A stretch of 64,000 bases of DNA from Mucilaginibacter sp. SG564. Its GTDB lineage: Bacteria; Bacteroidota; Bacteroidia; Sphingobacteriales; Sphingobacteriaceae. The position numbers were made by a program, and so were the translations under genes. A model generated the notes under the pieces. That model did not search any database and was not told the origin of the DNA. It worked only from the letters and a program-made list of their open reading frames with translations. Within the stretch, counting starts at the first letter, position 1. Each line of letters starts with the position of its first letter. Location of the stretch: positions 186,001 through 250,000 of the forward strand of contig NZ_JABGNA010000005.1 in assembly GCF_013149275.1 (NCBI RefSeq), given 5' to 3'. Shown here in pieces: positions 61,701-64,000 of this stretch.

Positions 61701-61943
61701 AGGTTACTGATGGTAGAGGGTGTTGTTGAACGCACCGAGGTTACCCACATCATCGTCAGGCGTGTATTTGATATTACCAAACTGTTAGGAGATTTGACAG
61801 CCATCCGAAATGAAAAGCAACCTGTACTTACACTGTCGCGTGCTGATGAAAAAGCATCTCCATTCATTCCAATGGATAAGCCGCTAAAGACGCTCGATAC
61901 GGAATCTGCGAACTACCTTCACAAAGGCAGGAATTTTAAGTAA
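58734..61943 (+). CDS. dnaE2: Error-prone DNA polymerase III alpha subunit DnaE2
   Basis: 1069 residues, typical DnaE2 length. N-terminal PHP domain: SYVELQVTSNFSFRRGASHP, DLGYDAIALTDRNTFAGIVR. Polymerase active site: CQGRGSAANSAVCFVLGI (~330), PDIDVDF (residues 373-379, catalytic Asp 376/378 region), and GFMKVDVLALGMLTCIRKAF (~520). FGSYGFPESHAASFALLVYV (~715) is the DnaE2 signature; the C-terminal OB fold begins TAGLILVRQRPGTAKGVCFI. It performs the synthesis step of the mutasome. It starts 8 bp after imuB, so imuA-imuB-dnaE2 is one operon. Confidence 0.95.
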   Translation: MSYVELQVTSNFSFRRGASHPEELVDQAADLGYDAIALTDRNTFAGIVRAYAVAKDRNIRLIPGVRLDLLDGPSLLAYPTNKEAYGRLSALLTSGNLRAEKEKCYISKKDVYDHAAGSYFIIIPPDKITQDFEFELVFSHHVEDYKRNLSNLYVAATKYYTGDDAKRLFLLAELGLPLVATNDVHYHHVSRRELQDVLTCIREKCSIFNAGYKLHQNAERHLKEKVEMERLFRNYPEAITNARNIADTCRFDLKSLKYKYPHELTTDGRTPQQQLEYLTWKGANAFYIDRVPDKVFKALKDELEIIAELDVADYFLTVEDYVTWARKQNILCQGRGSAANSAVCFVLGITSVPPDKSNLLFARFLSKERNEPPDIDVDFEHERREEVIQYIYNRFGRDRAAILPTVFTLHYKGAINDVGRAMGLSVDVVKQLSDAYGDLSDEEITAEQLGALGLNHKDPHLLKVIELTSLLIGFPRQLGQHTGGFVITDGKLSDLCPIFHARMENRTNIEWNKDDIDALGFMKVDVLALGMLTCIRKAFDLVQSHYGITLTLANIPQDDPKVYEMITAADTLGVFQIESRAQMSMLPRMKPTCFYDLVIEVAIVRPGPIQGDMVHPYIRRRNGEEAVDYPSDEIKSILERTLGVPLFQEQAMELAIVAAGFTPGEADLLRRTMATFKFNGMVSKFEHKLITGMTSRGYTEEYARRIFKQLEGFGSYGFPESHAASFALLVYVSCWLKFYYPEVFCAALLNSQPMGFYQPAQIVRNAREHGVKILHPDVNRSQWDSILEPKDGRYFTVRLGLREIGGIRKEEIDKLVNGRINPYTEPHQICDAGVSVATMEKLANADAFRSMDLDRRRALWEVAALHDRPVQLMQGQPSESLHEPEVTLPTLRLSEHVVQDYATIGLSVKGHPLSFIRHTLELLHIKTAKDANQTENKTVIKTAGLILVRQRPGTAKGVCFITLEDETGTTNLVVFPKLFAKYRKEISHARLLMVEGVVERTEVTHIIVRRVFDITKLLGDLTAIRNEKQPVLTLSRADEKASPFIPMDKPLKTLDTESANYLHKGRNFK

Positions 61944-61945
61944 GA

Positions 61946-62881
61946 CTAGTTGAACAGATCTCCTTGCTTTTTCATTCCCGGCGGATAATAGGTCCTGACT
62001 GTACTTTCAACTACGGTCATTCTCGGCCTGTCAAGGTCAGCAGCAACCGGTTCCAGATCGTCCGGCCAATGATTGAACGGCAATTCCTCTGCAAAGTCAA
62101 GGTAAGTCGTGTCAATAGGCGCTAATTCGCCAAAATCACGCTGAGTTGCCTCTTTAGTGATACGGTAATCCGGGTCAACCGTACAAAAGTCCAGCAGGCG
62201 TGACGGAATCTGCGTCCGGGCGATGGTGCTTAAACGTTCCTGGTCCGGCTTCTCCAGTAACCATTCATAGGCCAAATCTTCCGTTAATATAGTTGGCATC
62301 CGCAACTTAGTATTATGAATCTGCCGCATAAGGGCATTGGCCTCGGTAATTCCAATGGCGACGGTGTTTACGAAATGGCTCGTTTCAGGGTCTAACCATT
62401 CATTGTATAGGCCCGGCATAAAAAAATACTCCTGGTTTTTTACCGTCACGTAATAAGGGTATTTGATGGTCTCTTTTAATTCCTGGCCCTTCTTGCCAAT
62501 TTTGGGTACATGCCGGCTTTCGACAATGCCGGTAGACAGAACCAGGCAACGACGGTTCTTAGCTGCGGAAGACCACATAGAGGGTTTGCCGTCTTCCTTT
62601 AAAAAAAGGTTTTCTGATTTAAAATTCAGCGTAGTGTACTTGGCCCGGAAGATATTAGCTTCGGTTCTTGTCTTTACAAATCCGGGTACATACCCCCATT
62701 CCGCCTGTACGATATCAAAGTCCTTACCATCTGCGGAAGGGACGAGGATTGCGCAGGGGGCGTATTGGAATCCATTGTGTACGCCTGCATTCAGGAAATT
62801 ATAGTTCCTGATCGCCTTTTCGAGTCCTTTTAATCGAATAAACTCGGCGCGCGTAACTTTTTGTCCGTTGTAGTAACACAT
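61946..62881 (-). CDS. HMCES/YedK-type SOS-response-associated protein (SRAP)
   Basis: 311 residues. Cys2 (MCYYNGQK) is the catalytic residue that forms a thiazolidine crosslink with abasic sites in single-stranded DNA. The active-site Glu lies in LSTGIVESRHVP (~133), a change from the common GxxEW motif. The late His is in MRQIHNTKLRMPTILTEDLA. FVNTVAIGITEANALM and PIDTTYLDFAEELPFNHWPD follow. The protein shields abasic sites at forks. It overlaps the upstream small gene E by 52 bp, and it is convergent with dnaE2 with 2 bp between them. Confidence 0.9.
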   Translation of the reverse strand: MCYYNGQKVTRAEFIRLKGLEKAIRNYNFLNAGVHNGFQYAPCAILVPSADGKDFDIVQAEWGYVPGFVKTRTEANIFRAKYTTLNFKSENLFLKEDGKPSMWSSAAKNRRCLVLSTGIVESRHVPKIGKKGQELKETIKYPYYVTVKNQEYFFMPGLYNEWLDPETSHFVNTVAIGITEANALMRQIHNTKLRMPTILTEDLAYEWLLEKPDQERLSTIARTQIPSRLLDFCTVDPDYRITKEATQRDFGELAPIDTTYLDFAEELPFNHWPDDLEPVAADLDRPRMTVVESTVRTYYPPGMKKQGDLFN

Positions 62882-63144
62882 AGCTGGTTCCTCCTGTATT
62901 CACGAATATACGAAGCAATAACCTTGCCTGCAAATTCTGCCTCTTCCTGACGCCCTTCCGGTACCGATGTCCAAAATTTATTGCCTTCGCTATCTGTACC
63001 AATGGTAATATTTAGTGCTTTTCGACCGGCACAAAAGGTAATATGAAAGACTTTCGCAGACTTGATGGTATGCGCCGACACACTGGCTGTTTGCCCGTAT
63101 AACTCAACATTAAATTCTCTTGGATCATCCATCTGAGCAGCCAT
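62830..63144 (-). CDS. Small repair-island domain protein E (104 aa), overlapping HMCES gene
   Basis: Unrecognised. FNVELYGQTASVSAHTIKSA, KVFHITFCAGRKALNITIGT and FWTSVPEGRQEEAEFAGKVI followed by ASYIREY match the domain of A, B, C, D and G (strand, FxxxxxG, Trp, acidic helix, I-R/E end). The last ~17 residues (CVTTTDKKLRAPSLFD) run over the HMCES start codon. A start at the second Met (63132) is also possible. The 52-nt overlap implies coupled translation. Confidence 0.68.
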   Translation of the reverse strand: MAAQMDDPREFNVELYGQTASVSAHTIKSAKVFHITFCAGRKALNITIGTDSEGNKFWTSVPEGRQEEAEFAGKVIASYIREYRRNQLCVTTTDKKLRAPSLFD

Positions 63145-63165
63145 GAAACAAATTTACTAAATAAA

Positions 63166-63360
63166 TTAGCAATAAAACAAGCATTGATTGCGATTTTCGA
63201 TTGGCAGGACGGTAATACCGTAATTGCCGCTTTGGGTCAGTGGGGCGATAAGTATGAAGAACGTTTACAGGACGTGATCTTAAAACAATTTCGATATCGG
63301 ATCTGGACGACAAATTGCTTAGTTAAGCTGTGTATGAGAATTATAATTCGTAAACAATAA
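63166..63360 (+). other. Possible gene fragment before small protein B
   Basis: An open stretch of 65 codons without an ATG start reads ALIAIFDWQDGNTVIAALGQ, WGDKYEERLQDVILKQFRYR and ends RIIIRKQ. Its composition looks protein-like and it lies in the divergent gap between genes E and B. It could be a decayed member of a neighbouring gene or chance. No family recognised. Confidence 0.2.
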
Positions 63361-63383
63361 GGTTTTCAAATAGTTGTATCATT

Positions 63384-63656
63384 ATGGAAAATTACCCGAT
63401 TACGATCAGCAAAGATAAAGCGGTGCATCACTTCGAGGTAGGGGAATATGCACACCATGACGATACCAAATGCAAGTTCCGTGTGTTCGAAAACGGCGCA
63501 TTCGTAGCCAGTTTTGAACCGGATGCCAATGACTTTTTGCATATCTGCCAGAATCCCGGCGGTATTGACGAGGAAGTACTGCACTTGCTGGCGGACAAGA
63601 TCGAAGCGCACCACCCGCACGGGATCAATGATAACATTAGAAAATTAAAGCCATGA
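63384..63656 (+). CDS. Small repair-island domain protein B (90 aa), overlapping ku
   Basis: Unrecognised acidic/His-rich protein: [60 protein letters not shown] then [11 protein letters not shown]. Strand, ENG turn, AS.E strand, Phe anchor, G, acidic helix and the final IE.H match protein A best. Its stop overlaps the ku start as ATGA, so ku translation is coupled to it. Confidence 0.72.
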   Translation: MENYPITISKDKAVHHFEVGEYAHHDDTKCKFRVFENGAFVASFEPDANDFLHICQNPGGIDEEVLHLLADKIEAHHPHGINDNIRKLKP

Positions 63657-64000
63657 GAAGTATCTGGACGGGCTCTATCGGCTTCGGCCTGGTGAGCATC
63701 CCTATTAAGTTATTTTCAGCAGTGCAGGAAACCCGGCTTGACCTGGATATGCTGGACAGCCGTGACCATGCGCATATCAAGTTTCAGCGCGTAAATGAAA
63801 ACACAAAAAAGGAAGTGCCTTATGACAAAATTGTCAAGGGGTATAAATATGATGACGACTATGTGATCATTGAGGATGCGGATTTTGAAGCGGCCGCGCC
63901 GGAAAAAAGCAAGGTGATTGAAATCGAAAGTTTTGTTGATCTTGATTCGGTAAACCCGATGTATTATGAGAATTCCTATTATACGGAACCGGCTACTAAA
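63653..64000 (+). CDS. ku: Ku protein for non-homologous end joining (partial, right edge)
   Basis: The first ~116 codons are present. [20 protein letters not shown] is the conserved Ku N-terminus, followed by [40 protein letters not shown] and [20 protein letters not shown]. Bacterial Ku homodimers encircle broken DNA ends and recruit LigD; a ligD gene may lie just to the right. The start overlaps the stop of small gene B (ATGA). Confidence 0.93.
   Translation, partial: MRSIWTGSIGFGLVSIPIKLFSAVQETRLDLDMLDSRDHAHIKFQRVNENTKKEVPYDKIVKGYKYDDDYVIIEDADFEAAAPEKSKVIEIESFVDLDSVNPMYYENSYYTEPATK

Noticed and set aside
50021..64000. Integrated phage or conjugative element carrying the repair island
   Set aside because: No integrase, phage structural gene, tra gene or tRNA attachment site is visible in the window.

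Overview
The window reads as chromosomal DNA of a Bacteroidota bacterium. It carries three SusC-type TonB-dependent receptors (one cut by the left edge), two ECF-sigma/FecR/SusC/SusD cassettes, lipoproteins with short lipoboxes, few Shine-Dalgarno sequences and TAnnTTTG-type -7 promoter elements. Gene content and the style of the proteins suggest Sphingobacteriaceae (Mucilaginibacter/Pedobacter-like); this is inference from recall, not a search. No rRNA, tRNA, CRISPR array, transposase or integrase was seen.

Layout. 1-14.2 kb is a glycan-use region: the N-terminus of a SusC leaving to the left, an AraC regulator with a GH92 alpha-mannosidase, a TetR regulator, a sigma/FecR/SusC/SusD set, and a GH29 fucosidase. 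14.4-19.1 kb holds three minus-strand genes: an EgtD-like histidine methyltransferase, NDH-2 and a FUSC-type membrane protein. 19.5-31.9 kb is a minus-strand sigma/FecR/SusC/SusD operon that continues into two paralogous secreted zinc metalloproteases separated by a small lipoprotein, probably a protein/peptide-use locus. 32.4-50.9 kb is a mixed stretch: nitrobindin-like protein, SDR, YceI, zinc-ribbon coiled-coil protein, AlkA, MBL-fold hydrolase, spondin-domain lipoprotein, a frameshifted AhpD-like protein, an MXKDX/peroxiredoxin/thioredoxin/sigma/anti-sigma redox cluster, a PEP-mutase family enzyme, DinB, DUF1272, a radical SAM protein, FolD plus cyclodeaminase, a small heat shock gene broken by an in-frame TGA, and DUF72.

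51.0-64.0 kb is a dense, more GC-rich DNA-repair island: an Fpg/Nei glycosylase with a zincless finger, YdaT-like and DUF1810 proteins, an Mrr-type endonuclease, AlkB, the ImuA-ImuB-DnaE2 translesion mutasome, an HMCES/YedK-type abasic-site protein, and Ku running off the right edge. The most interesting signal is here. Seven small genes that I do not recognise share one ~75-90 residue domain (strands, an NG turn, a helix ending in I-E). Five of them sit directly upstream of, and overlap or nearly touch, a repair gene: fpg, alkB, imuA, HMCES and ku. Two further members carry two domain copies. The divergent alkB/imuA promoter region holds two short palindromes that could be the operator of a damage regulon.
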